Assembly (NCBI RefSeq): GCF_937996225.1
Contig: NZ_CALKTC010000047.1
Coordinates: 1 to 52,620, forward strand
DNA length: 52,620 nt
DNA from: an uncultured Campylobacter sp.
Lineage (GTDB): Bacteria > Campylobacterota > Campylobacteria > Campylobacterales > Campylobacteraceae
Direction of reading: 5' to 3'
The position numbers were made by a program, and so were the translations under genes. This document shows, in pieces, positions 34,838 through 42,401 of the stretch; the stretch's first letter is position 1; each line of letters begins with the position of its first letter. The notes under the pieces are model-generated. The model worked only from the letters and a program-made list of their open reading frames with translations, was not told the origin of the DNA and did no database searches.

Positions 34838-34851
34838 TTGATTATAATCAA
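34838..34851. promoter_or_regulatory. FNR/CRP-family operator upstream of hcp
   Basis: TTGATTATAATCAA is a perfect 14-base palindrome with the form TTGAT-N4-ATCAA, the consensus of FNR-type regulators. The target gene hcp is commonly under FNR, HcpR or NsrR-like control in other bacteria. The core also contains TATAAT on both strands. Which regulator of this organism uses it is unknown. Confidence 0.7.
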
Positions 34852-35051
34852 GAAATGGCTAAATTTTATCAAATTTATTTACAAAATGAGAATTTTAAAT
34901 TTTATAAAAGGTATTCTAGATTGCTTAGAAAGCATAACGAGAAATTAGAATATTAAAAAATTTCTGGAACAAATTTTTATAAAACTAAGAAAACTTAAAG
35001 CTCTTTAAACATCGATAAAATCAGGGGTCTAAAGGAATTTTTGAGTATATA

Positions 35052-35126
35052 TGGCTCCGGATGCTGGATTCGAACCAGCGACCAAGCGGTTAACAGCCGC
35101 CTACTCTACCGCTGAGCTAATCCGGA
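35052..35126 (-). tRNA. tRNA-Asn (GTT)
   Basis: 75 bases including encoded CCA. Cloverleaf is complete: acceptor TCCGGAT/ATCCGGA, anticodon loop CTGTTAA with GTT, T-arm GGTTCGAATCC. Last of six tRNAs read leftwards. Confidence 0.96.
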
Positions 35127-35140
35127 ACGCGTAGAATGGA

Positions 35141-35225
35141 TGGTGCGGATGAAAGGACTTGAACCTTCATGCCGTGAGGCGCCAGATCCTAAGTCTGGTG
35201 TGTCTGCCAATTTCACCACATCCGC
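35141..35225 (-). tRNA. tRNA-Leu (TAG)
   Basis: 85 bases including CCA with the long variable arm of class II tRNAs. Anticodon loop CTTAGGA holds TAG; acceptor GCGGATG/CATCCGC. Confidence 0.96.
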
Positions 35226-35274
35226 AAAAAAGAAAGCGCATATTAGCCAAAAAGCTCTTAATATGAGCTTAATA

Positions 35275-35351
35275 TGGTACGCCCAAGAGGATTCGAACCT
35301 CTGGCCTACGGCTTAGAAGGCCGTTGCTCTATCCAACTGAGCTATGAGCGC
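35275..35351 (-). tRNA. tRNA-Arg (TCT)
   Basis: 77 bases including CCA. Anticodon loop CTTCTAA with TCT between ACGGC/GCCGT stems; T-arm GGTTCGAATCC. Confidence 0.96.
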
Positions 35352-35366
35352 AAAATATCAAATCAG

Positions 35367-35443
35367 TGGTACGCTCGAAAGGAGTCGAACCTTCAACCTA
35401 CAGATCCGAAGTCTGTTGCTCTATCCAATTGAGCTACGAGCGC
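35367..35443 (-). tRNA. tRNA-Arg (TCG)
   Basis: 77 bases including CCA. Anticodon loop CTTCGGA with TCG; acceptor GCGCTCG. Very similar in acceptor and D-arm to the neighbouring tRNA-Arg(TCT), suggesting duplication. A TCG anticodon differs from the ACG type usual for CGN arginine. Confidence 0.95.
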
Positions 35444-35449
35444 ATAAAG

Positions 35450-35527
35450 TGGGGTGAGTTGTGGGAATCGAACCCACGACCCTCAGGACCACAATCTGAT
35501 GCTCTAACCTACTGAGCTAAACTCACC
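35450..35527 (-). tRNA. tRNA-His (GTG)
   Basis: 78 bases including CCA and the encoded extra 5' G (-1) paired with C73, the identity mark of tRNA-His. Anticodon loop TTGTGGT holds GTG. Confidence 0.96.
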
Positions 35528-35531
35528 ACAA

Positions 35532-35608
<77 letters not shown>

Positions 35609-35682
35609 TAGATTTTCGTGGATTGAATAAAAAGCGTATTATATATATTTTTTCTTAAATTACGCTTTTTACGGCTTTAAAT

Positions 35683-36312
35683 TTAATGAAATTTAGCAAG
35701 TCGCATCTGTTTTTCTAAATTTTTCAATAAAATTTGTATCAGCGCCAGCCCCTTCGTACGGTGCGAAATTTTAAATTTCACCTCAGCGGGCAGCTCTCCG
35801 ATTGTGCGGTCAAACCCACGCGGAATAAACATAAAATCGTATCCGAAGCCGTTGTGACCGCGCTCTTCGCAGATCGCCGTGCCGTGCATGAAGCCGTGCG
35901 TGCAAAACTCGCCCAGATCGCATTTTAGCGCGATCGCCGCCGTGTAATGCGCGGGCGAGGAATCTAAATTTAAAGCTTCTAGCTCGCTTGCTAATTTCTC
36001 GCGATTGCTTGCATCCGTTGCGCCCGCTCCACTAAAGCGCGCCGAAAATATCCCCGGGGCCCCGCCCAGCGCGTCCACGCAGATACCGCTATCATCGCTT
36101 AGCACAAAAAATTCGCTCTGCAAATTTTTACTTTTTAGCGCCTCATGCACTGCGCGAACTTTGATAAGCGCGTTTTGTTTGAAGCTCGTGCCGCACTCGT
36201 CGATCTCAAAAGGATCCAGCACCTCGCCGAGCGCGCACACGTCGTATTCCGTGAAAAATTCTTTTATCTCTTTTACTTTATTTTTGTTGCTCGTCGCAAG
36301 TAAAATTTTCAT
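35683..36312 (-). CDS. rdgB: XTP/dITP pyrophosphatase (RdgB/HAM1)
   Basis: House-cleaning enzyme that hydrolyses dITP and XTP to keep deaminated purines out of DNA. The 209 residues contain the family blocks ATSNKNKVKEIKEFF at the N-terminus, LSDDSGICVDALGGAPGIFSAR (shown here as VLSDDSGICVDALGG and APGIFSARFSG) and FGYDFMFIPRG. AAGGAGCGAGG precedes the ATG. It lies between the tRNA cluster and a divergent MFS gene. The deoxyinosine-type glycosylase at 39175 would guard against the same damage, though the two are not linked. Confidence 0.94.
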   Translation of the reverse strand: MKILLATSNKNKVKEIKEFFTEYDVCALGEVLDPFEIDECGTSFKQNALIKVRAVHEALKSKNLQSEFFVLSDDSGICVDALGGAPGIFSARFSGAGATDASNREKLASELEALNLDSSPAHYTAAIALKCDLGEFCTHGFMHGTAICEERGHNGFGYDFMFIPRGFDRTIGELPAEVKFKISHRTKGLALIQILLKNLEKQMRLAKFH

Positions 36313-36417
36313 CCTCGCTCCTTAAATTTAAGCCGCCATTTTACCCAAAATCAAAGAATTCGTTACGATTTTTGGCTATAATCGGCGCAAATTTCATGTT
36401 ATTTGAGGTCTAAGATT

Positions 36418-37716
36418 ATGCTAAAAAGCGTCCTTCCGCTTAGTTTTATCATCGCTACGAGGTTTTTTGGATTATTTATTTTGCTGCCCGTGCTTAGCCT
36501 GTATGCGTTGAGCTTACGCGGCGCAAACGAAAGCTTAGTGGGGCTACTTTTTGGAATTTATGCGATTATGCAAGTGATTTTGCAAACGCCATTTGGAGTG
36601 TTAAGCGATAAGATCGGACGTAAAAAAACTCTTGCGATAGGACTGGCGCTTTTTATCGTGGGCGCTTGCGTTTGCGCGGCGAGTGAGAGTATTTATACGA
36701 TGATTTTTGGGCGCTTTTTGCAAGGCTGCGGTGCTGTAGGAGCCGTAGCTACCGCACTAATTAGCGATTTTACGCGAGAGGAAGAGCGCGGTAAGGCGAT
36801 GGCGGTAATGGGCGCGATGATAGGCGTGAGCTTTGGCGTAGCAATGATTTTAAGTCCGCTTTTAAGCGCCAAATTTGGACTTGCCAGCCTATTTCATCTA
36901 AGTTCAGCACTTACGCTTTTATGTTTGGTGCTGCTTTTTTTCGTAGTACCTACCGAACCGCATATCCGCTCCCTGCGTCAAAAGGTCCCGCTGGGCTCAC
37001 TTTTGAGCGATAAAAATTTAATGCTTATGAATTTAACGAATTTTTTTCAAAAGGCTTTCATGACGGCAGCGTTTTTTCTAATTCCAATTTTGCTCGTGCA
37101 AAAATTCGGACTTTTCAAAAGTGATTTGACTAAAATTTATGCTCTAGGCGCGATATTCGGCTTTACTGCGATGGGTGCGAGTGGCGCTTTAGGTGAAAAG
37201 CGCGCACTAGCTAAGCAAATTCTACTTATCGGCATTTGCTTTTTCATCGCTTCGTATTTGATTTTTGCGTTTGCTAGCGGGGCGAGCGCTTTCGTGGTGG
37301 GCGTGATGCTCTTTTTCGTGGGATTTAACGCGCATGAGCCCATTATGCAAAGCCTTGCGTCCAAATTTGCCAAAGTCGCTCAAAAAGGCGCCGCGCTTGG
37401 AATTTTTAATTCTTTTGGATTTTTTGGCAGTTTTTTGGGTGGGCTATGCGGTGGCGCACTTTTTGGCAAAATCGGCATCGAAGCGCTAGGCATTGGCGTC
37501 GCGGTTTTGGGTGTGATCTGGCTTGTGCTACTTTCTAGGCTGAGCGATCCAAAACTTTTTAAGAATTTATACTTTCCTAAAGGCGGCGATTTTTCCGCAC
37601 TACAGGGCGTAAAGGGCATTATTGAAATTTACGAGACCGATGGCGAACTCGTTGTGAAATTTAACTCTAAATTGATAAATGAAGATCAAATTTATAAAAT
37701 CGTAGGAGGCAAATGA
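36418..37716 (+). CDS. MFS exporter with C-terminal YAM-like domain (YajR type)
   Basis: Proton-driven major facilitator, probably a drug or sugar-efflux type. Twelve spans fit residues 1-375; the A-motif GVLSDKIGRKKTL follows TM2, and motif C-like glycine-rich segments occur in TM5. The last ~60 residues (IIEIYETDGELVVKFN and beyond) form a small soluble domain like the YAM domain of E. coli YajR. A TTG at 36403 is in frame, but I start at the ATG at 36418 with GAGG nine bases upstream and the hydrophobic LKSVLPLSFII right after. Overlaps moeA by four bases. Confidence 0.88.
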   Translation: MLKSVLPLSFIIATRFFGLFILLPVLSLYALSLRGANESLVGLLFGIYAIMQVILQTPFGVLSDKIGRKKTLAIGLALFIVGACVCAASESIYTMIFGRFLQGCGAVGAVATALISDFTREEERGKAMAVMGAMIGVSFGVAMILSPLLSAKFGLASLFHLSSALTLLCLVLLFFVVPTEPHIRSLRQKVPLGSLLSDKNLMLMNLTNFFQKAFMTAAFFLIPILLVQKFGLFKSDLTKIYALGAIFGFTAMGASGALGEKRALAKQILLIGICFFIASYLIFAFASGASAFVVGVMLFFVGFNAHEPIMQSLASKFAKVAQKGAALGIFNSFGFFGSFLGGLCGGALFGKIGIEALGIGVAVLGVIWLVLLSRLSDPKLFKNLYFPKGGDFSALQGVKGIIEIYETDGELVVKFNSKLINEDQIYKIVGGK

Positions 37717-38924
37717 TGGAATTTGAAAAATTTGAAAGCGCGATGGAGCGCTTCGCAAACACGGTGCAAAAGTCCTCGCGCATCGAAAAAGTCGCGATCA
37801 CGCAGGCGCTGGGGCGTATTTTGGCAGGCGATGTCGCGGCGCCCTTTAGCACTCCGCGCCGCCCGACCGCCGCAATGGACGGCTACGCGCTAAAGGGCGC
37901 GGATCTAAGCGAGGGGGCTAAATTTAAGATCGTCGGCACGACGCCTGCAGGCAAGATGCCTGGCGCCGTGGCAAAGGCGGGTGAGTGCGTCAAAACCTTC
38001 ACCGGCGGGCTCATGTGCGAGGGTAGCGACACGCTTCTGCCGATCGAAAACGTGCAGGTACAAGCAGGCGGTATTATCGTCACAAAGCCCGTTTCCGCAG
38101 GCTTTGCCGTGCGCGCGGCGGGCGAGAGCTACCGCGAGGGCGAGCTTTTGCTTAGAAGTGGCACGAAGCTCGGCTTTTCGCAGATCGCGCTGCTAGCCGA
38201 GCTAGGGCTATTTCACATAAGCGTATTCGTCCGCCCAAAAGTAGCAATCCTAGCCACCGGCAGCGAGATCAAGGACCTCGGCGAAAGGCTCGAAAACGAC
38301 GCTCAAATTTACAGCTCCAACCACATCGCGCTTGCAAATTTAGTAACGCAGCTAGGCTGCGAAGCGATGATAATGCCCCTAGTACGCGATGACGAAAAAG
38401 AGCTGGAAGGCGCGATCCTATCGGCTTTACAAAGCGCCGACATACTTCTAACTAGCGGCGGAGTGAGCGTCGGAGACTACGACTTCGTGCAAAGCACGCT
38501 ACAATCAAAATTTGAGCTCATCGTAAAGGGTGCGGCGATCAAACCGGGCCGCCACGTGCGCGTAGCCAAAACCGGCGAAAAATATATCTTCGCATTCCCG
38601 GGCTTCCCTCTCTCGGCGCTCATTACGTGCATTTTGTTTCTACGCGTATATTTGCAAAGATCCTTCGGCGTGCGCGAAAACACGGAATTTAGCGCGATCT
38701 TAGATCACGACTACGTAAAAAAGACGTCGTGGCTGGAGTTTATGCCCGCCGTCTTGCAAAACAGAGACGGGCGGCTTTTTGTTAGCCTACAAAGCAAAAA
38801 GCAAGGCTCCAGCGCGATTTTGAACAATTTAGACGACGATAGCGTCCTGCTCGTCGCGCCGCTAGAGGTCAAAGAGCTCAAAAAAGGCGAGCTCGTGCGC
38901 GTAATCTCGGTACCTAAAATTTAG
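37713..38924 (+). CDS. moeA: Molybdopterin molybdenumtransferase
   Basis: Inserts molybdate into adenylylated molybdopterin, finishing the cofactor needed by TorA-type enzymes. The 403 residues show PTAAMDGYALKG near residue 50, VAILATGSEI, the active loop LTSGGVSVGDYDFV with essential Asp residues, KPGRHV and FPGFPLSAL. It begins ATGATGG over the stop of the MFS gene, with GGAGG just upstream. The coupling to a transporter is odd; MoeA function itself is not in doubt. A possible later start is the second ATG at 37716. Confidence 0.95.
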   Translation: MMEFEKFESAMERFANTVQKSSRIEKVAITQALGRILAGDVAAPFSTPRRPTAAMDGYALKGADLSEGAKFKIVGTTPAGKMPGAVAKAGECVKTFTGGLMCEGSDTLLPIENVQVQAGGIIVTKPVSAGFAVRAAGESYREGELLLRSGTKLGFSQIALLAELGLFHISVFVRPKVAILATGSEIKDLGERLENDAQIYSSNHIALANLVTQLGCEAMIMPLVRDDEKELEGAILSALQSADILLTSGGVSVGDYDFVQSTLQSKFELIVKGAAIKPGRHVRVAKTGEKYIFAFPGFPLSALITCILFLRVYLQRSFGVRENTEFSAILDHDYVKKTSWLEFMPAVLQNRDGRLFVSLQSKKQGSSAILNNLDDDSVLLVAPLEVKELKKGELVRVISVPKI

Positions 38925-39174
38925 CCGCGAAAGCTCGGTTTAGGATTTGCAAAAGCTAAAATTTAGACCCAAATCGCGCGTCGCGGCAGGCTCATTATAA
39001 ATTTTACTGCGCGACGCTATACAGCGAGTGCGCCAAATCTTTGTCGCCGCGCAACTTCAGCTCCAAGCTGCTTCACAGGCGAAATTCGGGTATTTGCGAG
39101 AGATAAAGTGAAAATGAAAGATAAATTTATGGCGCTCCGGCGGGCGTTTTCGGCGAATACAAAGCAGGCGTAAA

Positions 39175-39681
39175 ATGAGCCAAACCCACCCTTTTAAGCC
39201 GATTTTTGATAAAAATTCTAAAATTTTAATCCTCGGCTCCTTTCCCTCCGTCGTTTCTCGTAAATTTGGCTTTTACTACGCAAATCCGCAAAATCGCTTC
39301 TGGCGGGTGCTGGCGCAAATTTTAAACGCGCCGCCGCCTGCGAGCACGGATGAAAAGATAAAATTCCTGCTCGCCCGCGGCATCGCCATCTACGACGCGG
39401 CGATCTGCTGCGAGATAAAGGGCTCGAGCGACGCCAAAATGACCGCCGTCGAGCCTGCAAATTTAAAGCCGATCTTTAGCGGCGCGCGTATCGCGCAGGT
39501 ATTCGCAAACGGCGGCAAGGCGCATGAAATCTGTGAAAAATACCTAAAAACTCAAATTTTAAACGCAACCGGCAAAGAGCCGATCAAGCTGCCATCCACG
39601 AGCCCCGCAAACGCAAATTTTAGCTTTGAGAGGCTCGTGCGCGAGTGGACGATCGTTGCGAATATATTAAAAATGACTTAA
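39175..39681 (+). CDS. DNA-deoxyinosine (hypoxanthine) glycosylase, UDG superfamily
   Basis: Base-excision repair enzyme. The 168 residues match the family 6/hypoxanthine glycosylase type: ILGSFPSVVSRKFGFYYANP with NRFWRVL, then AIYDAAICCEIKGSSD, VFANGGKAHE and the C-terminal LPSTSPANANF. The motif order is that of uracil glycosylase superfamily members (GxFPS, Asn block, SPAN). The upstream RBS is weak (GCAGGCGTAAA). It stands alone. Specificity for deoxyinosine rather than uracil or xanthine is inferred from the family. Confidence 0.88.
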   Translation: MSQTHPFKPIFDKNSKILILGSFPSVVSRKFGFYYANPQNRFWRVLAQILNAPPPASTDEKIKFLLARGIAIYDAAICCEIKGSSDAKMTAVEPANLKPIFSGARIAQVFANGGKAHEICEKYLKTQILNATGKEPIKLPSTSPANANFSFERLVREWTIVANILKMT

Positions 39682-39701
39682 ATTTGGCAAATTTATTAAG
39701 T

Positions 39702-39730
39702 TTGTATAGGGCCTAAAAGAAATGTATAAT
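39702..39730 (+). promoter_or_regulatory. Sigma-70 type promoter of the AT-rich membrane protein
   Basis: TTGTAT (39702-39707), a 17-base spacer and TATAAT (39725-39730), the best-formed -35/-10 pair I found in the window. Transcription would start near 39737, leaving a leader of about 44 bases before the ATG at 39781, which is preceded by AAGGAAAAT. Confidence 0.7.
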
Positions 39731-39780
39731 TAAAATGGTGCTAAAATCTTAGGTATAACTAATTATCACAAGGAAAATAA

Positions 39781-41199
39781 ATGTCAAAAATCAGTAATTC
39801 TTTAAATAGTTTTGAGCAGTTAAAAGAAGCGGTTAATACATTAGATATTAAACCTATACCAGAAAACGAAACCCAGGAATTCGCCAGAAATAAAGAAGCG
39901 TTAATTTATATAGAAAACTATGTAAATTTATTGGATGAAAATCTACTGCCGAATGCCTTTTTCGGAGATTTTCAAAACTGCTTTGTCAATTGGGATAGAA
40001 GTATGTGGCATTTGACTGCCATTATCGACAACGCTTTAACAATATTAGCTAGATATTCAACCATATATATTCCAAAAGATCAAGCAGAATCAACCATTAT
40101 GGAGATGATTGCGGGATACAATGAGGCCATAAAGACATCGCTAAACGATTTAAAATTGGATGAAATAAAAAATAAAATAGCGAATACCGAAAGTACTATA
40201 CAAAAATTTAGCATTGCTAATGACGAATTTCTACAACAAAAAGATAAAATTTATGGATACTTTAATGAGATAGAAAATTTTAGAACCAATTTGGTAGTTA
40301 AACAAGAAAATAAAGATATATCAATACAGCAAGAAATAGAAAATGCAAGAAATAAGATAACCCAGGATCTGGAAGTAACTAAAGAAAAAATTATCGAAAA
40401 TTCGCAAAAATTAGAAGAAATAGGAAAATTTCATATAAAGATTTTCGGTGAACTAAATGATAATGTTCGCAGTGGAGGCCTGGAGCAAAAACTTGATAGT
40501 ATGTTTGAAAATTTATATGAATATGAAAATACCATGAAACAACGCTTCGATGAATACGATAAAATCATTAAAGATTTAAATGAAAAGGCTACAAATGCAA
40601 GCTTATCATCTTCATATAAGCAACAAGGAGATGCAATTAGCAAAACTATTAGAAGGTGGGATATTGGGTTTATTTTAAGCATAATTGCGATAGCTGCTGT
40701 TGCCATATGGACTTTTATTGGTGTAAATGAAATTTTAAATAAGGATATTAGCGCAGTAATTACAGAACTATCCCAAATACAAGACGGAGTAAATAAAACT
40801 TATAATGTATCCATAATACCTGGTGATAAAATTTACATTATGATTTTTGGATTTTTTTCAAAAATAACCATGGCTTTACCTTTTGTCTGGCTTGCCATCT
40901 TTTGCTCAAATAGACGTAAAGAAGCCATGAGGTTAGAACAAGAATATGCTCATAAGGTTGCGGTTGCGAGTTCCTATGCTAGCTATAAAGAGCAAATATC
41001 TAATCTAAATGAAACTAATCCGGAATTACTAAAAGAATTAATGGCTTCCACAATTAATATTATTTCTAAAAATCCAAGTGATTTTTTAGATAAATCAAAA
41101 AGCTCTGATAAATTTATAGACTGTGATGGAATTATAACCAAAATGAAGCAACTACCAGAATGGTTGATTGATTTGATAAAGCAAAAGAATAAAAATTAA
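39781..41199 (+). CDS. Unknown coiled-coil membrane protein, AT-rich and probably acquired
   Basis: I do not recognise a characterised family. The 472 residues begin with a soluble helical region (1-130, including FVNWDRSMWHLTAIIDNAL), then a long Lys/Glu/Asn-rich coiled coil (about 130-290), two spans (about 296-317, IGFILSIIAIAAVAIWTFI, and about 355-377, IMIFGFFSKITMALPFVWLAI) and a cytoplasmic tail with EYAHKVAVASSYASYKEQI. Codons are far richer in A/T than in neighbours (AAT, ATA, TTA, AGA common), pointing to horizontal origin. It has its own promoter at 39702 and no obvious partner gene. Membrane sensors of accessory or defence loci can look like this, but that is speculation. Confidence 0.85.
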   Translation: MSKISNSLNSFEQLKEAVNTLDIKPIPENETQEFARNKEALIYIENYVNLLDENLLPNAFFGDFQNCFVNWDRSMWHLTAIIDNALTILARYSTIYIPKDQAESTIMEMIAGYNEAIKTSLNDLKLDEIKNKIANTESTIQKFSIANDEFLQQKDKIYGYFNEIENFRTNLVVKQENKDISIQQEIENARNKITQDLEVTKEKIIENSQKLEEIGKFHIKIFGELNDNVRSGGLEQKLDSMFENLYEYENTMKQRFDEYDKIIKDLNEKATNASLSSSYKQQGDAISKTIRRWDIGFILSIIAIAAVAIWTFIGVNEILNKDISAVITELSQIQDGVNKTYNVSIIPGDKIYIMIFGFFSKITMALPFVWLAIFCSNRRKEAMRLEQEYAHKVAVASSYASYKEQISNLNETNPELLKELMASTINIISKNPSDFLDKSKSSDKFIDCDGIITKMKQLPEWLIDLIKQKNKN

Positions 41200-41249
41200 T
41201 TCAAAATAACTTTAATTGGCAGTAATTTATAAAATATAAGGCTAAAGTT

Positions 41250-42401
41250 GTGAAATTTTTAAATATAAGCACATTAAAGCTCCTGCTTCCGTTTTTGGCG
41301 CTGGGCGCGCAAGCCCTGGAGCCAAAAATCGTAATGCAGCCCGAGCCGGTCCTGAAAAACGGCCTGTATTTCGTAGCGGACAAGCCCTACAGCGGGACGC
41401 TCAAGGTGCTGCACTACAGCGCCGAGGATCTCTACGACGTAAATTTTATGGGCGTCGTCTACCCCAGAGCAAAGCCGCTGCCGCCGACACTTATCAGAGA
41501 GATCGACGTAAAGGACGGCACCGCGGTGCTTCAGCGCGATTACTTTGACGGCAGAGATAAGCCCTCAAACGAATATCCGCTAAAAAACGGCCTGTACGAC
41601 GGCGTCGCGAAGAGCTACTACGCAGACGGCGGCGAGCTGAGATCGCAGAGCGAATACAAAGCCGGCAAGCGCGAGGGTTTTTACAAGCTGTATTATCAAG
41701 GAAGCGGCAAGCTAAAGCAGCAGGGCTCGTATAAAGCGGATAGGCGCGAGGGCGTTTTCACCGACTACTACGAAAGCGGCGAAGTAAGCGCGCGCCATCT
41801 GTATAAGGGCGGGCTGCGAAACAGCAAGGACGTGGATTATTACAAAAGCGGCAAAGTGCGCGGGGAACGAAACTATAAAAACGATAAACGACAAGGCGTA
41901 GAGAGATGGTATCACGCAAGCGGCGCGCTAAAGCAGACGGGCGCATACAAGGATGACCGCAAACAGGGCGTTTGGAAGTTATTTTATGAGGACGGCAAGA
42001 CGCGCGTAGTCGAAAATTTCAAAGACGGCGAGCGCGACGGCGCCGTACGCGAATACTACAGGGGCGGCGCGTTGCAGGGCGAATACGAGTTTGAGCGCGG
42101 CAAACAAACGGGCACGAGTAAGCAATACTACGCAAGCGGCGCGCTTGCGGCGAAGGTAATGTTCAGAGACGGGCGCAAACACGGGCTATACGAAACATAC
42201 CACGAAAACGGCGCACTCAAGGCTAGAGTGACGTTCAAGGATGGCCTGGAGATGGGCACGGTGAAGCACTACTACGCAGACGGCAAGCTCGAAGCCGAGG
42301 GCGAGTTTGAGCGTGGCAGGCTCGTGCGCGCCAAAAAATACGACGAAAGCGGCAAACTAATCAGCGATAAATCCGATAAAAACGGGCTCGCAAGAGAGTA
42401 A
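41250..42401 (+). CDS. Exported YwqK/MORN-like repeat protein
   Basis: 383 residues with an N-terminal hydrophobic signal (LKLLLPFLALGAQA). From about residue 120 onward there are eleven units of about 23 residues with the core YY-x-SG-x-L-x-x-x-x-YKDGKRxG, for example DYYKSGKVRGERNYKNDKRQ. This is the YwqK/MORN_2 type of beta-hairpin repeat; the family name 'antitoxin' in databases rests on YwqK and should not be taken as function here. The start is GTG with AAGG eight bases upstream. Composition is normal again, unlike the preceding gene, 50 bases away. Confidence 0.88.
   Translation: MKFLNISTLKLLLPFLALGAQALEPKIVMQPEPVLKNGLYFVADKPYSGTLKVLHYSAEDLYDVNFMGVVYPRAKPLPPTLIREIDVKDGTAVLQRDYFDGRDKPSNEYPLKNGLYDGVAKSYYADGGELRSQSEYKAGKREGFYKLYYQGSGKLKQQGSYKADRREGVFTDYYESGEVSARHLYKGGLRNSKDVDYYKSGKVRGERNYKNDKRQGVERWYHASGALKQTGAYKDDRKQGVWKLFYEDGKTRVVENFKDGERDGAVREYYRGGALQGEYEFERGKQTGTSKQYYASGALAAKVMFRDGRKHGLYETYHENGALKARVTFKDGLEMGTVKHYYADGKLEAEGEFERGRLVRAKKYDESGKLISDKSDKNGLARE

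Noticed and set aside
36403..36417. TTG start for the MFS gene
   Set aside because: ATG at 36418 has GAGG at proper spacing and begins the hydrophobic N-terminus.
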